From assembly GCA_942491885.1 (NCBI GenBank), contig CALOCQ010000002.1, positions 744,001-808,000 on the forward strand: DNA of 64,000 nucleotides, in the 5' to 3' direction. The notes beneath the pieces were generated by a model, which did no database searches, was not told the DNA's origin, and worked only from the letters and a program-made list of their open reading frames with translations. Position 1 is the stretch's first letter. Each line of letters opens with the position of its first letter. This stretch comes from CALBPI01 sp942491885. GTDB taxonomy: Bacteria > Pseudomonadota > Gammaproteobacteria > Steroidobacterales > Woeseiaceae. A program made the translations under genes and the position numbers. This document shows positions 26,992-35,461 of the stretch, one piece after another.

Positions 26992-27966
26992 ATGGCTAAG
27001 AAAAACACGTTGCTCACGATTGTCGATCCCGGTGCCGACGACCTCGCCGCCGTCGAACGGGCGAGCTACCTCGCTGAGAATATGAACGGGCAAATCGAGC
27101 TTTTCTCTGCGATTTTCGACCCCTACATCGCCGGCGAAAGACTGTTTGATTCCGAGGACCTGATCGCCGCGAAGGAAAAGCGTCTGGCCGAGCAACGCGA
27201 GGCGCTGGAAGATATCGCACGCCCGCTACGCGACGAGGGCTTTGATGTCATCGTCGATGTTGTCTGGGACGAGCCCGTCTTCGAAGGCATCGTTCGTAAA
27301 GCCATCCGCAGCAAACCAAGCATGGTCATCCGCAACAGCCACTACCACCATGCATTGCAGCGCGGGCTGTTCTCGAATGACGACTGGAACCTTATTCGCA
27401 CCTGTCCGGCTCCGCTGCTGATCGCCAGAAAAGGCAAGCACCCGGGGGAGCGGATGAACATCTGCGCCGCGATCGATCCTATGCACGCACACGATAAGCC
27501 CGCCGAGCTGGACCACCTGATTATCGATGATGCGAAGGCTATGGCTGACGCACTCAACGCAAATTTTTCGGTCATCCACGCCTACGACGCGGCAGCCGTG
27601 ATTGCCGGCATGGCGGCAGGCTCAATGACGCCGATTATCCCGGACACGGAAGGTATAACCGAAGAAGTCCGCAAGGAGCACTTGCAGGCGGTCAAGGCGG
27701 TCACCGACAAACATGGCCTGACCGACGCACAGATTCATCATGTAGCCGGCAACCCGCGCATGGTTTTGCCGGGCTTTGTCGTCGACCATAAAATTGACAT
27801 GCTGGTGATGGGCGCCGTTTCGCGTGGCTTCATCGAACGGACTTTCATCGGCAATACGGCCGAACAGGTTCTCGACCGCATCCCTTGCGACGTCCTGATA
27901 CTGAAGCCAAGCAGCTTCCAGACGAGAGTCAAGGCGAAATCACGCCACCGCTATCACCCGGAATAG
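26992..27966 (+). CDS. Universal stress protein, tandem UspE-like
   Basis: 324 residues made of two Usp domains (about 1-150 and 160-310), the UspE plan (E. coli UspE 316 residues). The second domain carries the nucleotide-binding loop VMGAVSRGFIERTFIGNTAE, fitting the G-2x-G-9x-G(S/T) pattern of ATP-binding Usps; the first domain lacks a clear copy, as in UspE. Cytoplasmic; Usps respond to starvation, oxidants and respiratory stress. A GAGG element lies about 10 bases before the ATG. Converges on a second universal stress gene across a 31-base gap. The context (FixL/FixJ-like pair upstream) makes regulation by oxygen or redox plausible. Confidence 0.9.
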   Translation: MAKKNTLLTIVDPGADDLAAVERASYLAENMNGQIELFSAIFDPYIAGERLFDSEDLIAAKEKRLAEQREALEDIARPLRDEGFDVIVDVVWDEPVFEGIVRKAIRSKPSMVIRNSHYHHALQRGLFSNDDWNLIRTCPAPLLIARKGKHPGERMNICAAIDPMHAHDKPAELDHLIIDDAKAMADALNANFSVIHAYDAAAVIAGMAAGSMTPIIPDTEGITEEVRKEHLQAVKAVTDKHGLTDAQIHHVAGNPRMVLPGFVVDHKIDMLVMGAVSRGFIERTFIGNTAEQVLDRIPCDVLILKPSSFQTRVKAKSRHRYHPE

Positions 27967-27997
27967 CCCGTTGCAGCGCCGCCGGGGCGTATTGTCC

Positions 27998-28837
27998 CTA
28001 GCGGTGCAGCATCAAAGCCGGGATGGATGACTTGTTCATGACGTAGTCGGTGAGCCCGCCAAACACACGTTCGCGCCAACGCGGGCGGCTGTACGCACCC
28101 ATCAACAACAAATCGCATTCCTGCTCGACATAGGTCGACATCACTTCCGCCTGTACGTCTCGGCCCAGTGTCGAGATGCACTCGGCATCGATACCCCAGT
28201 GACGCAGATATTGCTGGAGATGGCGGCTCTTCGCACCAACGCCATCTTCTTTGCCCGCGGCAACAATCTGCACGCTTTCCGCCTGGCACAGCACAGAGAC
28301 AGACGCCTTTACCGCCGCCGCGGCTTCCACCGACTGGTTCCAGCAGATCAGCACACGCTTGCCGACCGACGCCGGCTTGCGCGACGGCAACATCAGGACG
28401 GGTGTACCGGTCTGCATCAACGCCGCCATCTGGAACGCGCGGGCGCGCGCGGAGCCCTGATTGCGCGGACGTGAGACGACGATCATGTCGGACATCGGGC
28501 CGATGATCGGAAAAACATGCTCCGCGTTGCCCGTCAGCTCGCGCCATATCGCCTGGCCGCCGGCATCGCTCAGCGCATGGCGCTTCTTCAGCGTCATATC
28601 GAATCGCTTTGCGGTCTTCTCGAATAACGTGCCCGCAGCCTTACTGCTGAGCACCACGACATCATCGCCGGATTCTGATTTCTTCGCGGGCTTTTTCTTA
28701 GCCGCGGATTCATTGCGATGCGGACGCAAGTGGTAGCCCAAAACATCCGTAGACATCCGCCGGGCCATTTCGAAAGCAACTTTTAATGCCGCCGCGCATT
28801 CCGGTCGGTCCGCTACGGGTATCAACACCGTTCGCAT
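27998..28837 (-). CDS. Universal stress protein (UspA-superfamily, two-domain)
   Basis: 279 residues from the ATG at 28837, preceded by AGGAG; a longer frame to 29020 was rejected. The C-terminal Usp domain ends with LLLMGAYSRPRWRERVFGGLTDYV, the variant ATP-binding loop of the alpha/gammaproteobacterial 'GAYxxxRxRExxFGG' group. The N-terminal domain (VLIPVADRPECAAALKVAF) is followed by a Lys/Ala-rich, flexible segment (AAKKKPAKKSESG), which is an unusual low-complexity insert at about residues 44-56. Convergent with the UspE-like gene, divergent from the glutathione transferase (165 bases between starts). Likely a cytoplasmic stress protein; ligand not known. Confidence 0.87.
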   Translation of the reverse strand: MRTVLIPVADRPECAAALKVAFEMARRMSTDVLGYHLRPHRNESAAKKKPAKKSESGDDVVVLSSKAAGTLFEKTAKRFDMTLKKRHALSDAGGQAIWRELTGNAEHVFPIIGPMSDMIVVSRPRNQGSARARAFQMAALMQTGTPVLMLPSRKPASVGKRVLICWNQSVEAAAAVKASVSVLCQAESVQIVAAGKEDGVGAKSRHLQQYLRHWGIDAECISTLGRDVQAEVMSTYVEQECDLLLMGAYSRPRWRERVFGGLTDYVMNKSSIPALMLHR

Positions 28838-29002
28838 TAGCCATCTCCTGTAATGCTGGTTGGCCAAAGACTGGCGATGCACGTATCCGCCGTCAATGGG
28901 TATTTTCCACGCCGCCGCAGATGCTCGCGGCCGGCGCACGCGCATGATCATCGCATAAATGATTATACTAGGCGTTTTCGCGAAGCCGCATCGGAGCGAC
29001 TG

Positions 29003-29686
29003 ATGATCATACTGCACCACCTCGAAAACTCACGTTCACAACGCATGCTGTGGTTGCTTGAGGAATTAGGCGTCGAATACGAGATCAAGCTCTACAAGCG
29101 CGACCCCGTAACGAGCCTCGCTCCACCATCGCTGGCGGCGGTGCATCCGCTGGGCAAGTCCCCTGTCATTACGGATGGCGACGTCACCGTGGCGGAATCC
29201 GGCGCGATCATCGAATACCTGATGGACAATTATTCGGATGGCCACCTGAAGCCGGCCGATGATCCGCAGGCGCAACGCGATTACACTTATTACCTGCACT
29301 ATGCAGAAGGCACGATGATGCCGCTGCTGATCATTGCCCTGCTGCTGAACCGCGTCGACACCGCGAAAATGCCGTTCTTCGTCAAGCCGATCGCCAAGGG
29401 CATCACCGGCAAGATTCGTTCCGGTTACCTGGACGGCAATCTGGCCAAGAACATGACTTTCATGGAGTCCGAGCTTGCCCGCAAGGAATGGTTCACCGGC
29501 GACAAATTGACCGCGGCGGACATCCAGATGAGCTTCGTACTCGAGGGGCTCAGTGTCAGCATTGACCTGTCGCAGAATTTCCCGAAAATGGCCGCCATGC
29601 TGGCGCGCTGCCAGGCGATGCCTGCGTACAAGCGCGCGCTCGAACGCGGCGGACCTTATAACCTCGGCAGCCGCGTCGACGACTAA
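29003..29686 (+). CDS. Glutathione S-transferase family protein
   Basis: 227 residues starting at the ATG at 29003, with GGAG 6 bases upstream; the longer frame to 28853 has no SD. N-terminal thioredoxin-like domain: MIILHHLENSRSQRMLWLLEE, in which the S10/R11 region corresponds to the GSH-activating site of beta/zeta-like GSTs, then HPLGKSPVITDGDVTVAESGAI with the cis-Pro and glutathione-binding ESGAI motif. The C-terminal helical domain (about 90-220) contains FTGDKLTAADIQMSF, the N-capping box. Probably conjugates or reduces electrophiles. It converges on the sortase gene with only 6 bases between stops and is not obviously part of the sortase system. Confidence 0.9.
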   Translation: MIILHHLENSRSQRMLWLLEELGVEYEIKLYKRDPVTSLAPPSLAAVHPLGKSPVITDGDVTVAESGAIIEYLMDNYSDGHLKPADDPQAQRDYTYYLHYAEGTMMPLLIIALLLNRVDTAKMPFFVKPIAKGITGKIRSGYLDGNLAKNMTFMESELARKEWFTGDKLTAADIQMSFVLEGLSVSIDLSQNFPKMAAMLARCQAMPAYKRALERGGPYNLGSRVDD

Positions 29687-29692
29687 CCGGCG

Positions 29693-30328
29693 TCAGAAAG
29701 GCGTAGTGGCATTTGCGCTCTGCGTCGGGCGACCGACGGGCTGTGCGCTCACCACGTAGCGCAACGGGCCACCGGGACGAATCGCATCAAATGGATAGCA
29801 GGTGATGAGCGTCAGCCGCGCATCATCGCCATCCAGCGTCAGGCTCGCGCGCGAGGCGTCCACAACATCCAGCGCCGTCACCTCGAACACGACGCGTTCG
29901 CCGTCCTTGCGGTCGATAACCAGCAGATCGCCGTAGTCGAGGTCGCCGAGAAACCGAAAGTGCGTATCGCGATGCCCGATGATCACACTGTTGCCGGGCT
30001 CGCCCGGTAGTGCCGTCGACTGCAAGTGTCCGGGGCCAAACGCCAGTGTCCGCCCGCTGCCGCCGGACAATACGAAAAGCTCGTCGTCGCTAACGTCACT
30101 GGTCAGCCGCGCAATCGGGTAAGTATCCGCCCAGGGCCACGGGCGCGTGCCCGACTGCGTGTCTGCGTTGCCCACCTCGCCGCGTTGCCAGGCGCGTTGC
30201 ACGAGGTGCTGTGCGAGCGCGGCTTTAGCGGGGATATACAGGCCGTGACCGAGGTTGATCATGCCAAGCGCGAGTAGCGTCGTCATTAGTAGTGTTCTCC
30301 AGGGAAAAGTCCGACGGCGGGCAAACAT
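29693..30328 (-). CDS. Marine proteobacterial (class GN) sortase
   Basis: 211 residues. A single N-terminal membrane helix (about 12-31) anchors it in the inner membrane with the catalytic beta-barrel outside. The sortase triad is present: H119 (VIIGHRDTHF), C177 (LTLITCYPF, the TLxTC motif) and R190 (GGPLRYVV). Sortases cleave a C-terminal LPxTG-like signal and transfer the protein to an amine acceptor. This subfamily is found in Gram-negative, mostly marine bacteria with usually one target. Start ATG 30326-30328 shares one base with the target's stop (TGATG), i.e. translational coupling. The longer frame to 30688 overlaps the target gene and is not real. The acceptor in a Gram-negative envelope is unknown. 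Confidence 0.93.
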   Translation of the reverse strand: MFARRRTFPWRTLLMTTLLALGMINLGHGLYIPAKAALAQHLVQRAWQRGEVGNADTQSGTRPWPWADTYPIARLTSDVSDDELFVLSGGSGRTLAFGPGHLQSTALPGEPGNSVIIGHRDTHFRFLGDLDYGDLLVIDRKDGERVVFEVTALDVVDASRASLTLDGDDARLTLITCYPFDAIRPGGPLRYVVSAQPVGRPTQSANATTPF

Positions 30329-32553
30329 CAGCAAGCCCGTCGCGATAGCGGCGCAACCGTATGCGGCCAGCGGCGCGCAACGAGAAGTGCGAGCCCGAGC
30401 AACAGCGCAAGTACACCGCTCCGTCGCAACAACGCGGCCGGCGTTGCGGTCGCCGTCATCAGCGACAGCGCTTGTGTCGACTGCCCGTACGGCATCGGGC
30501 TGGCGACGTTGCGCCGCTTGAGCATTTGCTGGGTGCGGGCCGGTGTCGTGTCTATCGCGACAAGGCTGGTCGCCTCGCTTACCAGGTGGTGTTGCATCGC
30601 CACGCGGGCGATCTGCGCGCGCGCCTGGTCCGCATGCAATCCGCGCCGACGGGCATCGGCGATTGACTCGATCTTGGCGTGCGCCCACATCACGCCGACG
30701 GCGTGCTGGCTATCGTTGGCAAGGCCGTCGAGCGAAATCGACTGCGACCACGGCTGCGGGCTACCGTTACGCCACAGTGTCGCGCTGAGCACCGCCGTGC
30801 GCGGAGCCGCCGTCGCGTTCGAAAAACGCAGCGCAACATCGATCGGTTCGCCCGCATAGAGGTCGCGCACCGTCGCGGGGAACTGCTCGACCGGCGTCGC
30901 GTTCCAGTCAATACGGATGTCGGTGAGCACCGGTTGCGACAACTGGCGGAACAATGCCTGCATGCGTGTGCCGACTTCGCCGACGCTGCTGATCATCATG
31001 TGACGGCCGCGGCCAAGTTCCGCCGCCTTGCGCATGAACCAGCCGTTCGGTGCCGAGCCGATGCCGACGGTGAACAATCGTGCATCACCGATCATCCGCT
31101 CGATGTCGCCGAACAGCTGCTCTTCGTTGCCGACCGCGCCGTCGGTGATGAAGATGACCTGCCGTACGCCCTCGAACGGCGCATTCGCCGTTAACGCATA
31201 CTCCAGCGCCGGGCGCATCTCGGTGCCGCCGTTGGCCTGCAGACGGCTTACCCAGGCAATCGCCTGCTGACGCCGTTCGGGTGTCGCGGGCTGTGGCGTT
31301 GCGAACAATGGCCGATGGTGATTATTGAACTCAACAACGTTGAACGTATCGATATCGCGCAGCAGATTGATCGCGTACTCGACCGCCGTCGCCGCCTGCG
31401 CGATCGATACGCCATGCATGCTGCCGGAAGTATCGATAACCAGCGTTAATTCGCGGCGCGGCGCATCACCCAGCGCGTCGTCGGTGGGCGGCATAACCTG
31501 CAACAGCGCGAACTCGTGACGCCCGTCGTTATGACCGAAAGCGCCGACAACCGGCGTCGCGCTGGCCGCCAGCTGCCACTCGATTTCGAAGTCGTGATCG
31601 CTGACGTTGTCCGTATCCGCCAGCGTAACGCTGTAGCTGCCCGCGGCCTGCGTCTTTACATCGATACGATGGTAACGACTGACAATCGCCGTCAGTGGTA
31701 GCGCCGTGCTTAACTCCATCGACAAATCCAGCGCATAGTCACCCGTGTCGGCGACAGCCATCGGCGGGGATATCTCTTGCGCATCGGCGACCTGGGCGAC
31801 CGGTGGTGTCCAACCGCTGCCCTCGCGATCCGCTGATGCTATATCGGTGTCGCCCGGGATATATCTCGGCGTCAGAGCCATCGGCAAACGCAGGCTGTAG
31901 CGATCATCATCGCGCATCACGCGTTGCTGATATTGGATATGTACGTTGACCGCTTCGCCGGGCGCGATATTGCTGACTTTCGTCGTAAAAAGGTTCGGGC
32001 GCTGCTGAGACAGCAAAGCCGCCTTGCGACCCTCGGCGGCAGCCTTGCGGTACATCCGCCGGGCTTCTTCACGCGGCTGAATCTCACCAACAATGCGTCG
32101 CTCGCCGATAACCAGTTCGAGATGATCAACCGCCGCGGTGTCCGGCAACGGAAACACATACACCGCCTCGACCCAGTCATCGCTGTCGTTGGTGAACGAC
32201 TGATCCACCGTGACGCGTGCCACCGGACCGGAAACATCCAGTGCAAATGTCGTCGCAAGACGCGGCGCCTCGGCAAACCGACCGGGCGACATGCCGGACT
32301 TGGCGATCAGCAAGCTGCCGCTGCTGACCTCGGCCAGCGAGACGCCTTCGCTCGCAATGACGCCTTGATCCGCAGCGGACTGTGCGACGACCGGCTCAAC
32401 CATCAGGCAAAGACATAGCAACATCAGGCCGCATTGCGCCTGGCGCAACCGTTCGGCAAAGCATTGCCGCCGTGCCGCATCTCGCCCCCACGTTAGTTTT
32501 GCATTCGCCAAACTGCGTATCGGCTTCTTGCGCTTGTTCATCCAGTGCTGCAT
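30328..32553 (-). CDS. Sortase target protein with VIT and von Willebrand factor A domains
   Basis: 741 residues from the ATG at 32553, with GGGAG 8 bases upstream. A long n-region and hydrophobic helix (about 40-57, ending VVAQS) form an export signal. Then a VIT domain (about 60-190; AVYVFPLPDTAAVDHLEL, RREEARRMYRKAAAEG-like region), a vWA domain with the MIDAS motif DTSGSM (374-379) that binds a divalent metal and protein or matrix ligands, a beta-rich region, and a C-terminal sorting tail: TATATP (700-705), a hydrophobic helix (713-726) and basic residues at the end. This matches the single dedicated target described for the marine sortase family. Its sorting motif lacks the usual Leu-Pro. 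Function unknown; likely surface or periplasmic adhesion. Confidence 0.92.
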   Translation of the reverse strand: MQHWMNKRKKPIRSLANAKLTWGRDAARRQCFAERLRQAQCGLMLLCLCLMVEPVVAQSAADQGVIASEGVSLAEVSSGSLLIAKSGMSPGRFAEAPRLATTFALDVSGPVARVTVDQSFTNDSDDWVEAVYVFPLPDTAAVDHLELVIGERRIVGEIQPREEARRMYRKAAAEGRKAALLSQQRPNLFTTKVSNIAPGEAVNVHIQYQQRVMRDDDRYSLRLPMALTPRYIPGDTDIASADREGSGWTPPVAQVADAQEISPPMAVADTGDYALDLSMELSTALPLTAIVSRYHRIDVKTQAAGSYSVTLADTDNVSDHDFEIEWQLAASATPVVGAFGHNDGRHEFALLQVMPPTDDALGDAPRRELTLVIDTSGSMHGVSIAQAATAVEYAINLLRDIDTFNVVEFNNHHRPLFATPQPATPERRQQAIAWVSRLQANGGTEMRPALEYALTANAPFEGVRQVIFITDGAVGNEEQLFGDIERMIGDARLFTVGIGSAPNGWFMRKAAELGRGRHMMISSVGEVGTRMQALFRQLSQPVLTDIRIDWNATPVEQFPATVRDLYAGEPIDVALRFSNATAAPRTAVLSATLWRNGSPQPWSQSISLDGLANDSQHAVGVMWAHAKIESIADARRRGLHADQARAQIARVAMQHHLVSEATSLVAIDTTPARTQQMLKRRNVASPMPYGQSTQALSLMTATATPAALLRRSGVLALLLGLALLVARRWPHTVAPLSRRAC

Positions 32554-32650
32554 CGTTATCACTCCCGGCTGGTATGGCGCTATTAGGCGCGGTGGCAGTG
32601 GCCGGCGAATGGACAGACGATGACGAATTACCGAGCAAAAATGGCGAAAT

Positions 32651-33373
32651 ATGGCACGCACAATGGCGGGCGTTGATACAGCGCGCCGCGTTGCGATCGT
32701 TGAAGACGATCTGGCGCTGGGCGAGAACTATCGTGCGGCGTTCGAGCGCGATGGTTACCGCGTCGCGCTGTACAGCAACCGCGCGGATGCGATGGCTGCG
32801 TTCGACGCCCAATTGCCCGATCTGGTGATTATTGACGTCAATCTCGGTCACGATGTCGAAGGCGGTTTCGAGCTGTGCCGTTCGTTACGTCAGCAATCCG
32901 ACGCGCTGCCGATTATTTTCCTGACCGCGCGTGACTCGGAATTCGACGCGGTATCCGGCCTGCGGCTCGGCGCGGATGACTACCTCACGAAAGACATCGG
33001 CCTGCAGCATTTACTCGCGCGCGTCGCAGCGCTGTTCCGGCGACAGGCCGCGATCAGTCGGGCCGACGATACGCCCGGGCGCACGCTGCGCCACGGTGCG
33101 CTCGAAGTCGACGAGGCGCGCTTCTCGATCACATGGCGGACCGAACCCGTCAGCCTCACATTGACCGAGTACTGGCTGGTGCATGCGCTGGCCCGACACC
33201 CCGGCCACGTCAAGAACAGACAGCAGCTGATGGACGCGGCGAATACGGTACTGGACGACAACACCATTACGTCGCACATCAAACGAATCCGCAAGAAGTT
33301 CCAGCAACTGGATAGCGATTTTGATGACATCGAAACCGTGTATGGCATGGGCTATCGCTGGCGTCCTGCCTGA
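32651..33373 (+). CDS. pdsR: Dedicated sortase-system response regulator (OmpR/PhoB type)
   Basis: 240 residues: receiver domain (about 12-125) with acidic pair DD (19-20), phosphorylation site D62 in LVIIDVNLG, and Lys in DDYLTKD; then a winged-helix DNA-binding domain ending in ETVYGMGYRWRP, the classical OmpR/PhoB terminal strand-turn. Matches the family reserved for proteobacterial sortase loci. Divergent from the target/sortase operon across 97 bases (32554-32650), where its binding site is expected; GGCGC is repeated there (GGCGCTATTAGGCGC) but no clear tandem PhoB-like box was found. Start ATG at 32651 or four codons later. Confidence 0.9.
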   Translation: MARTMAGVDTARRVAIVEDDLALGENYRAAFERDGYRVALYSNRADAMAAFDAQLPDLVIIDVNLGHDVEGGFELCRSLRQQSDALPIIFLTARDSEFDAVSGLRLGADDYLTKDIGLQHLLARVAALFRRQAAISRADDTPGRTLRHGALEVDEARFSITWRTEPVSLTLTEYWLVHALARHPGHVKNRQQLMDAANTVLDDNTITSHIKRIRKKFQQLDSDFDDIETVYGMGYRWRPA

Positions 33374-33409
33374 TAGATTGTCCGGCATGGCTCGCGCACA
33401 ACTACAAAG

Positions 33410-35395
33410 ATGAATTTTGGCCTGCGACGCCAGTTGCTGTTGATCGGTCTCGCTACGCTGGCGTTGCCCCTGGCGAGCGCGTTGTATATCCGCGAGACAG
33501 AGCAGGCCCTGCGCGATGCGCAGGCGGGATTCCTGATTGATCTGGCCCGCGGTCTGGTGCCAGTGCTGGCGGACGCACTGCCACCGCTGCCGGCCGGTGA
33601 CGCCGATGAGGCGGTGTTCGCCTATCCGCTTGCGCAGACGCCGTCGCTGGACGGGTTTTCCGATGACTGGCGTCTTGATGCAGCGCATCGACCCGGCGTC
33701 GTCGGCGGCGACAGACTCAGGCTTCTCGCCGGCGTTGACCGCGACACACTGTGGTTGCACGCGCTGGTAGAGGGCAGCAACGAGCGGCCTGTTTTCGAGC
33801 TTGCCTGCACGCGCAGTGACTCGAGTCTCGCAATAGCCGAGCTGGCACCGGAAGCGCCGGGCGAGCTTGCCGCGGTCTCGAATGACGCAGACCTCATCGC
33901 ACGACTGCGCGGCAACTGGCAACCGGGCGACACGCTGTCACGCCTCGAGTTACGCATACCCGGCGGGCTGTGCAGCGACCGGATCGGCTTGCTGGTCAGC
34001 GACAATGGCAGCGAAGCACGCAGCTACCGCGGCAGCATGCCGGGCGCGCTGATTCGCCAATCGGTCGCGCTATCGGCGCGGCTCGATGAAAACCGCCTGC
34101 CGGGTATCGAGGCATGGGTCGTCGACCGCTTCGGCTGGCGCATTACGCCGATCATCGGCGAGGCGGTGAGCGCATCGAATAGCGATGAGGCAAGCGGTTT
34201 CTCCACCCGCCTTTACCGACGGCTGCTGGGTGACCAAAGCAGCGGGCCAACGTTGCGCGATGCGGCGTTTCAATTCTCCGACGTTATCGTCGCCAATGCA
34301 CTGGACGGTAAACCGTCGAGCACGCGGCTGACGCTGCTCGGCGATCGGCCCGACGCTGCGCGCGCCGTCACGGTGGCGGCCTATCCGCTGGCGTCTTCCG
34401 GTCGGGCCGACAGCGTACTGATGCTGCGCCAGGACAGCGCCGCCATCCTGACGTTGAACAACCCGTCGTTGCTACGATTGACCAACACTATCGTGCTGAT
34501 CACGCTGCTCGTCGTGACGCTGTTGCTGGCCTTCGCGACGTGGCTGTCGTGGCGGGTGCGGCGCCTCGCCAAAGCCGCCTCGACCGCGCTCGACAAACGC
34601 GGGCGGATCCGCGTTGGTCTGCCCGGCCGCAATGCGCGTGACGAAATCGGCAGCCTGACGCGTGACGTCGAGTCGTTGCTCGGCCGGGTCGCCGAACATC
34701 AGCGCTACCTGCGCACGATGGCCGATACCTTGTCGCATGAGCTGCGCACGCCGTTGGCGGTCGTCCAGTCCTCACTCGACAATCTGGATCACAGCCCGCT
34801 CGATGACGCGCAGCGCACGCTGAGCCGGCGCGCCGCCGATGGCGTGCAACGATTGCGCGCGATACTCAATGCGATGTCGAGCGCTAACCGCGCCGAGCAG
34901 GCGGCGATGAACGCCGAATCCGCAACATTAGATATTTCCAGGCTCGTCACGCAGCTTCATGAGGCCTATCGAGCGACGTTCACGACCCACCAGTTTGACG
35001 CCGATATTGCCGCGGACGCGTATGTCATCGGCAACGCCGAGCTGCTGGTGCAACTGCTCGATAAGCTGGTCGAAAATGCCGTGCAATTTGCACCGCCGGG
35101 CAGCACCGTACGGCTTGCGCTGGAAAAAGCCGACGAACACCTGTACCTGTCGGTACGCAATACCGGCCCGCGCCTGCCCGACATCGATCCGGCCAGCCTG
35201 TTTGACACCTTTGTCTCGCATCGGGGCGAGCAGGAGCGTGGTTCACACCTGGGCTTCGGGCTGTACGTTGCGCGGCTGATCACCGACGCTCACGGTGGCA
35301 CGATCGCGGCCGCCAACTGGCAGGAAGGCGAACACAGCGGCGTGGAAATCACCATCACACTCGCGCGAACCAACGATGTGCCACCCTATAACTGA
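33410..35395 (+). CDS. pdsS: Dedicated sortase-system sensor histidine kinase
   Basis: 661 residues. TM1 (about 8-26), a large periplasmic sensor (about 30-355), TM2 (about 360-382), HAMP, HisKA with H443 in TLSHELRTPLAVV, and HATPase (NTGPRLPDI, HLGFGLYVARLI). The periplasmic part contains PSLDGFSDDW and, soon after, VDRDTLWLHALVEG, a DG-x3-DW pattern as in carbohydrate-binding (CBM9/DOMON-like) domains. The family occurs only with the marine sortase and its target; the family's common OmpA-like partner (PdsO) is absent here. Follows pdsR by 36 bases; the glycosyltransferase frame opens immediately after it. Signal sensed is unknown. Confidence 0.9.
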   Translation: MNFGLRRQLLLIGLATLALPLASALYIRETEQALRDAQAGFLIDLARGLVPVLADALPPLPAGDADEAVFAYPLAQTPSLDGFSDDWRLDAAHRPGVVGGDRLRLLAGVDRDTLWLHALVEGSNERPVFELACTRSDSSLAIAELAPEAPGELAAVSNDADLIARLRGNWQPGDTLSRLELRIPGGLCSDRIGLLVSDNGSEARSYRGSMPGALIRQSVALSARLDENRLPGIEAWVVDRFGWRITPIIGEAVSASNSDEASGFSTRLYRRLLGDQSSGPTLRDAAFQFSDVIVANALDGKPSSTRLTLLGDRPDAARAVTVAAYPLASSGRADSVLMLRQDSAAILTLNNPSLLRLTNTIVLITLLVVTLLLAFATWLSWRVRRLAKAASTALDKRGRIRVGLPGRNARDEIGSLTRDVESLLGRVAEHQRYLRTMADTLSHELRTPLAVVQSSLDNLDHSPLDDAQRTLSRRAADGVQRLRAILNAMSSANRAEQAAMNAESATLDISRLVTQLHEAYRATFTTHQFDADIAADAYVIGNAELLVQLLDKLVENAVQFAPPGSTVRLALEKADEHLYLSVRNTGPRLPDIDPASLFDTFVSHRGEQERGSHLGFGLYVARLITDAHGGTIAAANWQEGEHSGVEITITLARTNDVPPYN

Positions 35396-35461
35396 CGATG
35401 CGGCTGGTATGATCCCGATAGCAACGCACAGGTTGTAACGCACCGTTCCGGAGACAGAACC

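Noticed and set aside
30329..30688. N-terminal extension of the sortase frame
   Set aside because: It lies opposite no real sequence but within the target's C-terminus, has low-complexity Arg/Ala-rich composition, and the sortase membrane helix starts at 30328.
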